64,000 nt of DNA from Duganella sp. SG902 (GTDB lineage: Bacteria > Pseudomonadota > Gammaproteobacteria > Burkholderiales > Burkholderiaceae_D): positions 1 through 64,000 of the forward strand of contig NZ_JABMJK010000005.1 of the NCBI RefSeq assembly GCF_013376005.1, given 5' to 3'. The notes under the pieces are model-generated. The model had not been told where the DNA came from and did not search any database. It saw nothing but the letters and a program-made list of their open reading frames with translations. Shown piece after piece: positions 26,401-34,925 of the stretch. The translations under genes and the position numbers were made by a program. Numbering within the stretch: position 1 is the first letter of the stretch; each line of letters opens with the position of its first letter.

Positions 26401-27016
26401 GCGCATGGAGTTCCTGACCGCTTATCAGAACGCCGCCTACGCCGACACCTACTCGGAACTGGTGGCGCAAGTGCGCGCGAAGGAAAATTCGCTCGGCCTG
26501 GGCAACAAGCTGTCCACCGCCGTCGCCAAGTCTTACTTCAAGCTGATGGCCTACAAGGATGAATACGAAGTGGCACGCCTGTACACCGACGGCCGCTTTG
26601 TCGAACAGCTGCAGCAGCAGTTCGAGGGCAATTTCAGCGTCAAGTTCAACCTGGCGCCGCCGCTGTTCGCCAAAAAGGACGCCAAGGGCCATCTGGTGAA
26701 GGCGGAATTCGGCTCGTGGATGTGGAGCGCTTTCAAGCTGATGGCCAAACTGAAGGGCCTGCGCGGCGGTGCCCTGGACATTTTCGGCTACACCGAGGAA
26801 CGCAGGATGGAGCGCGCGCTGATCGTCGAATATCGCGAGATGGTGGTGTCGCTGCTGGCCGGGCTCAATGCGGATAACCATGCAACGGCGGTCGACCTGG
26901 CCGCGCTGCCGGAGAAAGTGCGCGGTTTCGGTCATGTGAAGGAAAAGGCCGTGGCCGCCTTCCGCACCGAAAAAGCCCGCCTGCTGGCGCAATTCAACCA
27001 ACAACGCGCCGCCTGA
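23498..27016 (+). CDS. Indolepyruvate ferredoxin oxidoreductase, fused alpha-beta form
   Basis: 1172 residues. It oxidatively decarboxylates aryl- or branched 2-oxo acids to acyl-CoA with TPP and ferredoxin, a late step of aromatic amino-acid breakdown. N-terminal pyrimidine-binding region: GTIFLSGIQALVRLP...GFISGYRGSPLGG. TPP core: CSGCPHNTSTKVPDGS and GGEGAPWIGQ. Cysteine-rich stretch: CEGCGDCGIQSNC ... CNKDYSCVKGFCP. C-terminal gamma-type domain from INGIGGTGVITVGALMGM. Length is normal for the single-chain betaproteobacterial form. A good ribosome site (CGGAGA) precedes the ATG. No ferredoxin gene is adjacent; one lies at 48.4 kb. Confidence 0.92.
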   Translation: MPDGSSSLTSVSLDDKYTSTKGTIFLSGIQALVRLPMMQQVRDKMAGLNTAGFISGYRGSPLGGLDENLWKAKPHLEAHNVQFVPGVNEDLAATAVWGSQQVDLIGESKYDGVFAMWYGKGPGVDRCGDVFKHMNHAGTSRHGGVLLVAGDDHGAYSSTLPHQSDHIFSACMVPVLYPCNVQEYLDLGIHGWAMSRFSGCAVAFKALADTVESSASVDADPFRVETKIPKNFVMPEGGLNARLSSIPLGQQARNQEALMQDYKIYAALAYARENKLNHTTIDSKDAKLGIIASGKSYLDVLEALEELGIDEAMAAKVGLRLFKVAMPWPLEPDSVREFAQGLDEILVVEEKRQFVEYQLKEQLYNWRDDVRPRVIGKFDDKGEWVAPRGEWLLPPKADFSVSQVARVIASRVSRYITDAHIQDEIKARLTFLDTKDAVLKKAISTPFRPAFYCSGCPHNTSTKVPDGSFALAGIGCHVMATSIYPEYNKLTTHMGGEGAPWIGQAAFSKVPHVFQNLGDGTYFHSGYLAIRAAVAAKVNITYKILYNDAVAMTGGQPVDGQTSVPMIAQQMAAEGVKRIALVTEDLSRYTDRSALPSIVSLHDRKEMDAVQRELRELPGTSVLIYDQTCAAEKRRRRKKGEFPDLAKRMVINEAVCEGCGDCGIQSNCVSILPKETEFGRKRTIDQSSCNKDYSCVKGFCPSFVTVEGGALKKSKTGATQSDDGWDALPAPALPDCEHPYNILINGIGGTGVITVGALMGMAAHIEGKGASVLDMTGMSQKNGSVTSHVKIARTPEHLRAQRIATGEADVILGCDMLTAGAADAVSKMRPGRTLAIVNLHEQPPGTFAQNADWEYPAADVRALIEESVGAGAADFIDATKLATALMGDSIAANLFMLGYAWQRGRIPLKEESLLRAIELNGVAVASNKKSFLWGRRAAVDLKRVERTATPAQAIVLQMPQTLDTIVAKRMEFLTAYQNAAYADTYSELVAQVRAKENSLGLGNKLSTAVAKSYFKLMAYKDEYEVARLYTDGRFVEQLQQQFEGNFSVKFNLAPPLFAKKDAKGHLVKAEFGSWMWSAFKLMAKLKGLRGGALDIFGYTEERRMERALIVEYREMVVSLLAGLNADNHATAVDLAALPEKVRGFGHVKEKAVAAFRTEKARLLAQFNQQRAA

Positions 27017-27017
27017 C

Positions 27018-27090
27018 CGTCGCTCCCGCGAAGGCGGGAGTCCATAGGGCGCATATTCAGCATAGGTTCCCGCCTTCGCGGGAACGACGA
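27018..27090. repeat. Paired REP-like inverted repeats
   Basis: CTCCCGC-GAAG-GCGGGAG (27023-27040) and GTTCCCGC-CTTC-GCGGGAAC (27066-27085) are two hairpins in opposite orientation, with outer bases CGTCG/CGACG also complementary. This is the look of a paired REP element, a dispersed intergenic repeat. It follows the oxidoreductase stop by a few bases and may act as transcript end. A diverged relative is at 43375-43440. Confidence 0.8.
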
Positions 27091-27096
27091 ATTGGT

Positions 27097-27122
27097 TGAC
27101 GTTAACGTAAACGTCATATAAT
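27097..27122 (+). promoter_or_regulatory. icmF promoter with palindromic operator between -35 and -10
   Basis: TTGACG at 27096-27101 and a perfect TATAAT at 27117-27122 are separated by only 15 bp. The spacer is the palindrome TGACGTT-AACGTA-AACGTCA (27097-27116). An operator filling a -10/-35 spacer is typical of MerR-type control, and ACGT-rich dyads of this kind are described for LiuR-like regulators of branched-chain catabolism. The regulator assignment is inference. Confidence 0.6.
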
Positions 27123-27149
27123 GAACAAAAAATATTATCAGGGACACCA

Positions 27150-30100
27150 ATGAACGATCTCTCGACCCCGAAAATCGCGGCGGTGGATGACCAGCCCCGC
27201 ACCAGGAACAAGGTTCGCTTCGTGACGGCGGCCTCGCTGTTCGACGGCCACGACGCCTCGATCAACATCATGCGCCGCATCCTGCAATCGAACGGCGTGG
27301 AAGTCATCCACCTGGGCCACAACCGCTCGGTGGATGAAGTGGTCACCGCCGCGCTGGCGGAAGATGTGCAAGGCATCGCCATCTCCAGCTATCAGGGCGG
27401 CCACGTCGAATACTTCAAATACATGATCGACCTGCTGCGCCAGCGCGGCGGCGCGCACATCAAGGTCTTCGGCGGCGGCGGCGGCGTGATCGTGCCGCAC
27501 GAAATCGAAGAGCTGCACGCCTACGGCGTCACCAAAATCTTCAGTCCGGAAGACGGCCAGCGTATGGGCCTGGTCGGCATGATCCAGTGGATGGTGCAGC
27601 AGTGCGACATCGACCTGTCGCAATACTCGCCTACCTCGCTGGCGTCGCTGCGCGACGGCGCGGACATCGCCGCGCGCCATCGCCCGCTGGCCCAGTTGAT
27701 CACCGCGCTGGAAAACGAAAAGGTGGCGCCGACACTGCGCGCCGAACTGCTGGCCGCCGCCGAAGACCTGCCGGTGCCCACGCTGGGCATCACCGGTACC
27801 GGCGGCGCCGGCAAATCCTCGCTGACCGATGAACTGATCCGCCGCATCCGCCTCGACCAGGGCGACACGCTGAACATCGCCGTGATCTCGATCGACCCGT
27901 CGCGCCGCAAATCCGGCGGCGCGCTGCTGGGCGACCGTATCCGCATGAACGCCATCAATCCATGGGCCGGCCAGTCGCGCGTGTTCATGCGCTCCCTGGC
28001 CACGCGCGAAGCGGGTTCCGAGATTTCGCAGGCGCTGCCGGACGTCATCGCCGCCTGCAAGGTGGCCGGCTTCGATCTGGTGATCGTTGAAACCTCCGGC
28101 ATCGGCCAGGGCGACGCCGCCATCGTGCCGCATGTGGACGTGTCGATGTACGTGATGACGCCGGAATTCGGCGCCGCCTCGCAACTGGAAAAAATCGACA
28201 TGCTCGATTTCGCCGATTTCATCGCCATCAACAAGTTTGACCGCAAGGGCGCGCAGGACGCGCTGCGCGACGTCGCCAAGCAGTACCAGCGCAACCGCGA
28301 ATTGTGGAGCAAGCGCCCGGACGAAATGCCGGTCTACGGCACGCAGGCGTCGCGCTTCAACGACGACGGCGTCACCGCACTGTATCAGGGCCTGCTGCCA
28401 CGCCTGGTGCAACTGGGCCTGCGCGCGCAGCCGGGCAAGCTGATATCGGCCGACGTGCGCCACTCCAGCGGCAAGAACGTCATCGTGCCGCCTGCGCGTG
28501 CGCGCTATCTGGCGGAGATTGCCGACACCGTGCGCGGCTACCATCGCTTCACGCGCAAGCAAGTCACGCTGGCACGCGAACGCCAGCAGCTGAGCGAATC
28601 CAAGCGCATGCTGGCCATCGCGCATAAAAGCGCCGACTTCGACGACCTGATCGCGGAACGCGACGCCGAGATGGACGCAGGCGCCAAGAAACTGCTGGCG
28701 CAATGGCCCGACATGCAGGCCGCTTACGCCGGCGACGACTACGTGGTGAAAATCCGCGACAAGGAAATCCGCACCCGTCTCGTGCAGCACACGCTGTCCG
28801 GCACGCGCATCCGCAAGGTGGCGCTGCCGCGTTACGAAGACCACGGCGAAATCCTGCGCTTCCTGATGCTGGAAAACGTGCCGGGCTCTTTCCCCTTCAC
28901 CGCCGGCGTGTTCGCGTTCAAGCGTGAAGGCGAAGACCCAACCCGCATGTTCGCTGGCGAAGGCGACGCCTTCCGCACCAACCGCCGCTTCAAGCTGGTC
29001 TCCACCGGCATGGACGCCAAGCGCCTGTCGACCGCGTTCGACTCGGTCACCCTGTACGGCGCCGATCCGGCGCTGCGCCCGGACATCTACGGCAAAGTAG
29101 GCAACTCGGGCGTGTCGATCGCCACGCTGGACGATATGAAAGTGCTGTACGACGGCTTCAACCTGTGCAGCCCAAGCACCTCGGTGTCGATGACCATCAA
29201 CGGCCCGGCACCGACCATTCTGGCGATGTTCATGAACACCGCCATCGACCAGCAGATCGACAAGTTCGTCGAAGAGAACAAGCGCCAGCCGAGCGCCGAC
29301 GAAGCGGCCAAGATCAAGGCATGGGTGCTGCAGAACGTGCGCGGCACCGTGCAGGCGGACATCCTGAAGGAAGACCAGGGCCAGAACACCTGCATCTTCT
29401 CGACCGAGTTCTCGCTGAAGGTGATGGGCGATATCCAGGAATACTTCGTCCACCACCAGGTGCGCAACTTCTATTCGGTGTCCATCTCCGGCTACCACAT
29501 CGCGGAGGCGGGCGCGAATCCGATTTCGCAGCTGGCGTTCACGCTGTCGAACGGCTTCACCTTCGTGGAGGCCTACCTGGCGCGCGGCATGCACATCGAC
29601 GACTTCGCGCCCAACCTGTCGTTCTTCTTCTCGAACGGCATGGACCCGGAATACACGGTGCTGGGCCGCGTCGCCCGCCGCATCTGGGCAGTGGCGATGC
29701 GCGACAAATACGGCGCCAACGACCGCTCACAAAAGCTCAAGTACCACGTGCAGACCTCGGGCCGCTCGCTGCACGCGCAGGAGATCGACTTCAACGACAT
29801 CCGCACCACGCTGCAGGCGCTGATCGCCATCTACGACAACTGCAACTCGCTGCACACCAACGCCTACGACGAAGCCATCACCACGCCGACCGACGAATCG
29901 GTACGCCGGGCGCTGGCGATCCAGTTGATCATCAACCGCGAGTGGGGCCTGGCCAAGAACGAGAATCCGAACCAGGGTTCGTTCATCATCGACGAGTTGA
30001 CCGATCTGGTGGAAGAAGCGGTGCTGCAGGAGTTCGAACGCATCGCCGAACGTGGCGGCGTGCTGGGCGCGATGGAAACCGGCTACCAGCGCGGCAAGAT

Positions 30101-30440
30101 CCAGGAAGAGTCCATGCTGTACGAGCACCAGAAGCACGACGGTACCCTGCCCATCATCGGCGTCAACACCTTCCGCAATCCGAAGGGCGTGGAGGCGCCG
30201 GCGCAGATCGAGCTGGCGCGTTCCACCGACGATGAGAAGCAATCGCAGCTCAAGCGCCTGGAAGACTTCCACCAGCGCCACGCGGCCGAAGCGCCGCAAG
30301 CGCTGGCGGCATTGCAGCAAGCCGCCATCGACAACGCCAACGTGTTTGAGAAGCTGATGGACGCCGTGCGTGTGTGCTCACTAGGTCAGATCACTACCGC
30401 GCTGTTCGAAGTCGGCGGCCAGTACCGCCGCAATATGTAA
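27150..30440 (+). CDS. icmF: Fused isobutyryl-CoA mutase IcmF
   Basis: 1096 residues, the usual length. An N-terminal adenosylcobalamin-binding domain ([17 protein letters not shown], with the His that ligates cobalt; [15 protein letters not shown]) is followed by a MeaB-like GTPase chaperone domain with Walker [10 protein letters not shown] (near residue 216) and [20 protein letters not shown]. The C-terminal half is the mutase barrel ([15 protein letters not shown] ... [20 protein letters not shown]). It interconverts isobutyryl-CoA and n-butyryl-CoA (or isovaleryl/pivalyl-CoA) and protects its own cofactor. It probably works with branched-chain 2-oxo acid catabolism. The ATG is preceded by CAGGGA. 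Confidence 0.95.
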   Translation: MNDLSTPKIAAVDDQPRTRNKVRFVTAASLFDGHDASINIMRRILQSNGVEVIHLGHNRSVDEVVTAALAEDVQGIAISSYQGGHVEYFKYMIDLLRQRGGAHIKVFGGGGGVIVPHEIEELHAYGVTKIFSPEDGQRMGLVGMIQWMVQQCDIDLSQYSPTSLASLRDGADIAARHRPLAQLITALENEKVAPTLRAELLAAAEDLPVPTLGITGTGGAGKSSLTDELIRRIRLDQGDTLNIAVISIDPSRRKSGGALLGDRIRMNAINPWAGQSRVFMRSLATREAGSEISQALPDVIAACKVAGFDLVIVETSGIGQGDAAIVPHVDVSMYVMTPEFGAASQLEKIDMLDFADFIAINKFDRKGAQDALRDVAKQYQRNRELWSKRPDEMPVYGTQASRFNDDGVTALYQGLLPRLVQLGLRAQPGKLISADVRHSSGKNVIVPPARARYLAEIADTVRGYHRFTRKQVTLARERQQLSESKRMLAIAHKSADFDDLIAERDAEMDAGAKKLLAQWPDMQAAYAGDDYVVKIRDKEIRTRLVQHTLSGTRIRKVALPRYEDHGEILRFLMLENVPGSFPFTAGVFAFKREGEDPTRMFAGEGDAFRTNRRFKLVSTGMDAKRLSTAFDSVTLYGADPALRPDIYGKVGNSGVSIATLDDMKVLYDGFNLCSPSTSVSMTINGPAPTILAMFMNTAIDQQIDKFVEENKRQPSADEAAKIKAWVLQNVRGTVQADILKEDQGQNTCIFSTEFSLKVMGDIQEYFVHHQVRNFYSVSISGYHIAEAGANPISQLAFTLSNGFTFVEAYLARGMHIDDFAPNLSFFFSNGMDPEYTVLGRVARRIWAVAMRDKYGANDRSQKLKYHVQTSGRSLHAQEIDFNDIRTTLQALIAIYDNCNSLHTNAYDEAITTPTDESVRRALAIQLIINREWGLAKNENPNQGSFIIDELTDLVEEAVLQEFERIAERGGVLGAMETGYQRGKIQEESMLYEHQKHDGTLPIIGVNTFRNPKGVEAPAQIELARSTDDEKQSQLKRLEDFHQRHAAEAPQALAALQQAAIDNANVFEKLMDAVRVCSLGQITTALFEVGGQYRRNM

Positions 30441-30454
30441 GCCCGTGTTGGCAA

Positions 30455-30475
30455 GGCCCGGCTCCGCGCCGGGCC
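30455..30475. terminator. Hairpin between icmF and the pectate lyase gene
   Basis: GGCCCGGC-TCCGC-GCCGGGCC, a perfect 8-bp GC stem in the 41-bp gap between two convergent stops. There is no long T-run on either side; it may serve both genes as a weak terminator. Confidence 0.6.
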
Positions 30476-30481
30476 ATCGGC

Positions 30482-31927
30482 TTACTTCAATTTCCCGGCG
30501 CCCGCGTTAGCTGGCACCGCGGTCAACGTCGCCGTGGCGCTTTGCAGCGTGTAGGCGTACGGCGGCGTCCAGACATTGGTCCCGGTCGGCGGCGCGTAGC
30601 CACACTGCCCATCCACCGCGTTCGTGCCCGACTTATCGCTGGTGAACACGTGGCCCGACGAACGGAAGCCAATGAAGGTCTTACCCTTGATGGCCTTGCC
30701 GCAGAAATCAACCAGTTTCAAACCAGTGATGTTGTAGTACTGGTTCTCCAGCAGCATATTGGAACGATAACGCGCATCGCTGCCGCTTTCGAACTTGATG
30801 TCGGTGTTCGTGGTCGAGATGCTGCCGGAGATCAGGTTGTTGAACATATGCACCTGTCCAAAGCGGTTCAGCGGCAGGCGGGTGGTCGCACCGTCCCACC
30901 AGTTGCCGCTGAAGGTCACATGCAAGCGGCCCTCGTCGCTCCATGCGCGGCCGGAGTCGCCGTTGCCAACCAACGTGGTCTTGTGGTGCTTGCCGAAGAC
31001 GCTGTTGGCGATAGTGACGTAGTCGCTGCCGCGCACCACGTCCAGCGCGCCGTCGTGGCGCGTGTCGTAGGTGCCGGTGGCCAGCGAATCCGGCGTGTCG
31101 CCGTCGCTGATGGTCAGGTGGTCCAGATAAATGTTCTGGCCGCGCGATACCGTCAGGCCGTCGGCGTAGGCATTATCCGAATCCTCGGGGTTGACGTCCC
31201 ACGGCGTATCGATCACCAGGTTCCGCACGATGACGTTGCGGGTCCAGGTGGGATAGTCTTCACCGTCCTTGCCGTCGGCGATCCACTTCTTGAAATCCGC
31301 CTCGGGATCGCCGCCGGCGGTCAGCGGCAGCTCGCCGCCGATCAGCAACGCGGTGCCGGTGATGCGCGCCGGCCGGCCTTGCGCGTCATTGATGCCGACC
31401 AGCGTGGTGTTGGACGGCAGCGCGATCGAACCGCCATACTTCTGGTCCGAATAGCTGGTGTACTCGCGGAACACCGTGTTGTTCTGGCTCCAGCGCAAAT
31501 CGATATGGCCAATCACGCGGATGATTTTCGGATCGTTGCCGGCTTCATTGAGGGCGGCCACCAGTTGCTGGCCGTTGTACACCGTGTAGACGCGGTTCGC
31601 GATGGCCGAGCCGCCGCCGGTCACCAGCACCGGGCCTTTGCGCGACTGGGCGTGCCAGCCGGTGGCCGGCGCGGGGTCGCGCTCGAAGGTCAGCACGCCG
31701 CCGGTCGGATCGGCGGCGGCGAACTGCCATACCGGCAGTTTGGGCGCGGCCATGTAACTGGCCGGATCGTGCAGGCCGTTGACCAGCACCGGCGCGGAGT
31801 AATTGCGCACGCCGTACTGCGCGATCTGCAGCGGCGTGCTGGCGCCAGTCAGCGTCTTGGCGTCGATGGTGGCGGAATGCGCGGAGGAGGCCAGCAGCAG
31901 GCCGGCCACGAGTAGTGGATATTTCAT
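30482..31927 (-). CDS. Secreted pectate lyase, polysaccharide lyase family 1
   Basis: 481 residues from the ATG at 31927 (ribosome site GGAGACA), with signal peptide MKYPLLVAGLLLASSAHSA. The right-handed beta-helix signature runs through the middle: NVIVRNLVIDTPWD, DHLTISDGDTPDS, a DGALDVVRGSDYVTI segment with calcium-type Asp residues, and TTRLPLNRFGQVHMFNN with the catalytic Arg in RLPLNR. It cleaves de-esterified pectin by beta-elimination, pointing to a plant-associated or litter lifestyle. It is larger than minimal PL1 enzymes, with an N-terminal region before residue ~85. It stands alone, with no pectin uptake genes beside it. Confidence 0.9.
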   Translation of the reverse strand: MKYPLLVAGLLLASSAHSATIDAKTLTGASTPLQIAQYGVRNYSAPVLVNGLHDPASYMAAPKLPVWQFAAADPTGGVLTFERDPAPATGWHAQSRKGPVLVTGGGSAIANRVYTVYNGQQLVAALNEAGNDPKIIRVIGHIDLRWSQNNTVFREYTSYSDQKYGGSIALPSNTTLVGINDAQGRPARITGTALLIGGELPLTAGGDPEADFKKWIADGKDGEDYPTWTRNVIVRNLVIDTPWDVNPEDSDNAYADGLTVSRGQNIYLDHLTISDGDTPDSLATGTYDTRHDGALDVVRGSDYVTIANSVFGKHHKTTLVGNGDSGRAWSDEGRLHVTFSGNWWDGATTRLPLNRFGQVHMFNNLISGSISTTNTDIKFESGSDARYRSNMLLENQYYNITGLKLVDFCGKAIKGKTFIGFRSSGHVFTSDKSGTNAVDGQCGYAPPTGTNVWTPPYAYTLQSATATLTAVPANAGAGKLK

Positions 31928-32105
31928 GTTTGTCTCCAGGTTGAAATGCACTGACAACTCGCGATGATCCATACCCACGTGCGCCTGCCTTGCGGGCAGC
32001 AATGTGGAATTTTTATGGGTGGGACTGGATCAACATTCAGGCACCTTGCGTACCTGCCGCCGTTGCGAAGAGGGTTGAGGAAACCGAGTTCGCTCAGGTC
32101 AAAAG

Positions 32106-32133
32106 CCGACAACGAAACCGAGCTCGTTGTCGG
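32106..32133 (-). terminator. Stem-loop downstream of the small lipoprotein gene
   Basis: CCGACAACGA-AACCGAGC-TCGTTGTCGG, a perfect 10-bp stem. Reading leftward it is followed by CTTTTG. It sits about 70 bp after the lipoprotein stop in the 272-bp gap 31928-32199, which otherwise holds only the presumed pectate lyase promoter. Confidence 0.6.
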
Positions 32134-32199
32134 TGCTTAAATACTAATCCTGAAGAAAAAATAATGCAACTAACGGAAATACGCGGCGACGCCCGAGAT

Positions 32200-32604
32200 T
32201 TAAGCGTGGCAAGTTGCGGAACGATAGAAATAGAAGTTGCCGAAGTTAAGAAATTCCGTCTGGGCGTCGAAGCGGTAAGTAATCTCCCGCCGCTTCTCGT
32301 CAAAACCAAGCAGGCCGCCGGCATGCTTGGGCAGCTGTTCCTTAAGCACTTCGGTCGGGAACGGCTCCTTGCCGCCCAGCGTAATAATCAAAATATCGTT
32401 ATCCGCACGACGCCAAGTGCTTGGCTGGTAAAACCCGAATCCACCGCGAAACACCAGACTGCCATCCGCTTGCAGCAGCATGCACATGGTCGGAAACTCC
32501 GTCCCGGTATTTTCTAAAATCACAGGCGCGGACGCGGGCGGCCGCACACCGGCGCAACCGCCCATCACAAACGCCAAAGCGGCGTACACCAGATAAGGTT
32601 TCAT
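32200..32604 (-). CDS. Small lipoprotein, function unknown
   Basis: 134 residues. The signal MKPYLVYAALAFVMGGC gives a lipobox (GG-Cys17), so the protein is probably anchored in the outer membrane. The mature part is rich in beta-strand (SLVFRGGFGFYQPSTW, NDILIITLGG, REITYRFDAQTEFLNFGNFYFY). I do not recognise a family. It lies between the pectate lyase and an orphan ATPase, all on the minus strand, but the gaps are large enough for separate promoters. Base composition is lower in GC than the neighbours. Confidence 0.75.
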   Translation of the reverse strand: MKPYLVYAALAFVMGGCAGVRPPASAPVILENTGTEFPTMCMLLQADGSLVFRGGFGFYQPSTWRRADNDILIITLGGKEPFPTEVLKEQLPKHAGGLLGFDEKRREITYRFDAQTEFLNFGNFYFYRSATCHA

Positions 32605-32684
32605 GCGATTTCACGAAAGATGAAAACCATCACTTTACCTTATACCGTCCAAGTACAGGCCGTGAACTCATTCGGATACCAGAC

Positions 32685-33824
32685 TTAAACCTCATCGTCG
32701 CCCGACACCATCAGCAGCCATTCCGCCAGTTGATGGTCTTCGATTTCATATTGTCCCCTGCCGCTTTGATAAATGATCTGCTCCGAGAGCAGGCGCTCTA
32801 CCGCCACTTGTATCTGCCGCGCGGTTAGCAGTTCGCCTTCGATACCAATCTCTGTCGAGAACTTGCTACGGCTCTCATCGGAATATAGCGCCATCTTTTT
32901 TAACACGGCGTTTAAGACAACACGGTCGAGTGGCCGCATAGCCGCCAGGCGCGGAGCGTATCCTGCAGCCTGATGCGACTCTACCTGTACGTGCCGCGCC
33001 ACCTCTTCAATGTCCGTATCACCTGATTTCATCAAACGCTCGATAGCGTCATGAAATAACCCTGGCGTTCGACCCAGCAGCACGAAGGCGTTGTGCGCGG
33101 CGCTGAGCGATAACCGGCGCCGCGTGGCTCGTTGAAAGGCTGCCGCCATGAAGATGACAAATTCGTCGTCCAGGTCGGGGAAGTCCGTTGTCTGGCTGAA
33201 CTGGAAAAGCGGCGCCTTGATCTGGCTGAACATCATCTGCAAACGATGCCGGGAAGACCCGGTGAAAACACTCTTCACTGATTTCTTGCGCAAGTCCAAA
33301 GTCGTGCGCAACGCTGCGACCAACTCCTGAAATTCCGGCTTGGCCAAATGCTGGATCTCATCGAAGGCGATCAGAACGCCCCCTTTGGATGCGGCGATGA
33401 CCGCATCCAGCAATTCAGGCAATCGCTGTAACCGATCAGGTTCAGCATCCTCGCGCGCAAGGAACTCTGCCTCAGCGCTGAGTTTGCCTAAATGCTCGAC
33501 TTCCACTTCGATGCTGGTCTTTTTAAACGGAAGCAAGAGACGCCGATGCAGTTTGGCGCGAGGCCTAGCGGCATGCATGAACGAGGCCAGCAGCGCGGAA
33601 AGCGGATCGGTGCGGTGCTGCCACATGCTGCAATACACCGCTCTGTAGCCGGAGGACTCGGCGGCTGGCAACAAGTCTTCCAACAAAAATTCCGTCTTCC
33701 CCTTGCGGCGCGGCGCAAATAAGACGAGCGAAGAAATCAGGCCAGCGTCCAATGTCCTCAGGTACGTCTGCGCCAACGAGGTCCGCGGATAATGCCAAGC
33801 GATGGGAGTCTTCCGCTTTGCCAT
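32685..33824 (-). CDS. Orphan AAA/STAND-like ATPase
   Basis: 379 residues. The Walker A motif APRRKGKT (37-44) has Ala in place of the first Gly, as in the GPRRxGKT class of ATPases. Walker B is VLIAFDE (150-156), followed by a sensor-1 like SVFTGSSRH. The C-terminal 90 residues (RPLDRVVLNAVLKKMALYS ... LTARQIQVAVERLLSEQIIYQ) read as a winged helix. Such single ATPases occur in accessory DNA, sometimes with toxin, defence or mobile functions, but nothing here fixes a role. Three TGTAATT repeats lie directly upstream. GC content is visibly lower than that of the carbohydrate locus next to it. Confidence 0.8.
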   Translation of the reverse strand: MAKRKTPIAWHYPRTSLAQTYLRTLDAGLISSLVLFAPRRKGKTEFLLEDLLPAAESSGYRAVYCSMWQHRTDPLSALLASFMHAARPRAKLHRRLLLPFKKTSIEVEVEHLGKLSAEAEFLAREDAEPDRLQRLPELLDAVIAASKGGVLIAFDEIQHLAKPEFQELVAALRTTLDLRKKSVKSVFTGSSRHRLQMMFSQIKAPLFQFSQTTDFPDLDDEFVIFMAAAFQRATRRRLSLSAAHNAFVLLGRTPGLFHDAIERLMKSGDTDIEEVARHVQVESHQAAGYAPRLAAMRPLDRVVLNAVLKKMALYSDESRSKFSTEIGIEGELLTARQIQVAVERLLSEQIIYQSGRGQYEIEDHQLAEWLLMVSGDDEV

Positions 33825-33840
33825 AAATTACCGCCGCAAG

Positions 33841-33876
33841 TGTAATTACAACGGTTCATTGTAATTCACTGTAATT
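33841..33876. repeat. Three TGTAATT repeats upstream of the orphan ATPase
   Basis: TGTAATT occurs at 33841-33847 (as the palindrome TGTAATTACA), 33860-33866 and 33870-33876, in the 71-bp gap before the ATPase start. Starts are 19 and 10 bp apart, about two and one helical turns. This is a plausible operator array, possibly bound by the ATPase's own winged helix. Confidence 0.55.
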
Positions 33877-33895
33877 GCGGATGGCGTCCGGCTGA

Positions 33896-34915
33896 TCAGG
33901 TCTGGCTCGTCTTGACCGGGCCGACGGTGGCGCCTTCCAACAGCACCGGCTGCCACAGCTCGTGCAGTTCGCTGGCGGGCGTGCCGTCCACCAGCGATTG
34001 CAGCATGGCGACCATGCGCGCGCCGGCCTTGCGCGGGTCGGGCTGGTCGATGGTGGTGACGTTGGCGCCGGACAGGGTGTCGGCCATATTGCCCCAGACG
34101 ATGACGGAGATTTCCTTGCCGATCTCCACCCCCGCATCCAGCAGCGCGCGCATCGCGCCCACGCCGGACAGATGGTTGTCGACGATGACCGCCGTCGGCC
34201 GCGGCGAGCAGGCCAGCAATTGCTGCATGGCCTGGTAGCCGCTGCGGCGGTCCAGCGTGTTGTCGATGAGGTAGCGCGGATCGGCCCGCAGGCCCGCCGC
34301 CGCCAGCGCGGCCATGAAGCTGTCCTTGCGCTGGCGCGCGAAGTTCAGCTCCAGCGGCGCGCTGATCAAGGCCACGCGCTGGTGGCCCAGGCCCAGCAGG
34401 CGCTCCATCGCGAGCCGGATGCCGGCCTCGTTGTCGTAGTCGAACCACGCGTAAGGCGCGTTGAAGTCGGTTCGCCCATGGGCCACGAACGGGAACTTGG
34501 CCTTGCTGAGAAAGGCGATGCGCTCGTCGCGCACCAGCGTGCGCCCGACCACCAGGCCATCGACACGCCGTCCGCGCACGATCTGCTGGTAGGAGCGCTG
34601 CTCCGCCGCCGGCGACACCGGCGCGATGATCAGGCTTTTGCTGACCTCTTCCAGCGCGGCCGACATGCCGGCCATCACTTCGAGGAACATGGAGTCGCCC
34701 AGATCCGCCGGCTGCAGCGGATAGATGATGCCAAACACATTGGTGCGGCCCAGCGCCAGCGAGCGCGCCATCGGATTCGGCTGGTAGCCGACCTCCTTGG
34801 CCGCCTTCAACACCCGCTCGCGGGTCCGCACATTGACCTCGGGGTAACCGTTTAACGCGCGACTCACCGTGGTCTTGGACATGCCCAGGTGGTTTGCGAG
34901 ATGCGCGAGGTTCAT
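33896..34915 (-). CDS. LacI-family regulator of the alpha-glucobiose locus (last gene of the run)
   Basis: 339 residues. The helix-turn-helix MNLAHLANHLGMSKTTVSRALNG is at the very N-terminus, followed by the hinge NPMARSLALGRTN and a periplasmic-binding-like effector domain (VFGIIYPLQPADLGDSMF ... AVIVDNHLSGVGAMRALLDAG). It follows the MFS transporter gene by 10 bp and so belongs to the GH65 - pgmB - MFS transcription unit. It probably represses that unit until the sugar or its phosphate is sensed. A second LacI protein is encoded upstream of the same unit. Confidence 0.9.
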   Translation of the reverse strand: MNLAHLANHLGMSKTTVSRALNGYPEVNVRTRERVLKAAKEVGYQPNPMARSLALGRTNVFGIIYPLQPADLGDSMFLEVMAGMSAALEEVSKSLIIAPVSPAAEQRSYQQIVRGRRVDGLVVGRTLVRDERIAFLSKAKFPFVAHGRTDFNAPYAWFDYDNEAGIRLAMERLLGLGHQRVALISAPLELNFARQRKDSFMAALAAAGLRADPRYLIDNTLDRRSGYQAMQQLLACSPRPTAVIVDNHLSGVGAMRALLDAGVEIGKEISVIVWGNMADTLSGANVTTIDQPDPRKAGARMVAMLQSLVDGTPASELHELWQPVLLEGATVGPVKTSQT

Positions 34916-34925
34916 AGCCTATTGT

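Noticed and set aside
24812..27382. An 856-codon open frame on the minus strand opposite the indolepyruvate oxidoreductase gene
   Set aside because: It is an antisense shadow created by high GC at third codon positions; its translation is rich in Arg, His, Gly and Val without any domain, and the plus-strand gene has clear motifs.
27138..29594. An 818-codon minus-strand frame opposite icmF
   Set aside because: Same low-information His/Arg/Val-rich composition; icmF on the other strand is unambiguous.
33841..33876. CRISPR array or plasmid-type replication iterons
   Set aside because: Only three 7-bp copies with unequal spacing and no spacers or replication gene; an operator array is more likely.
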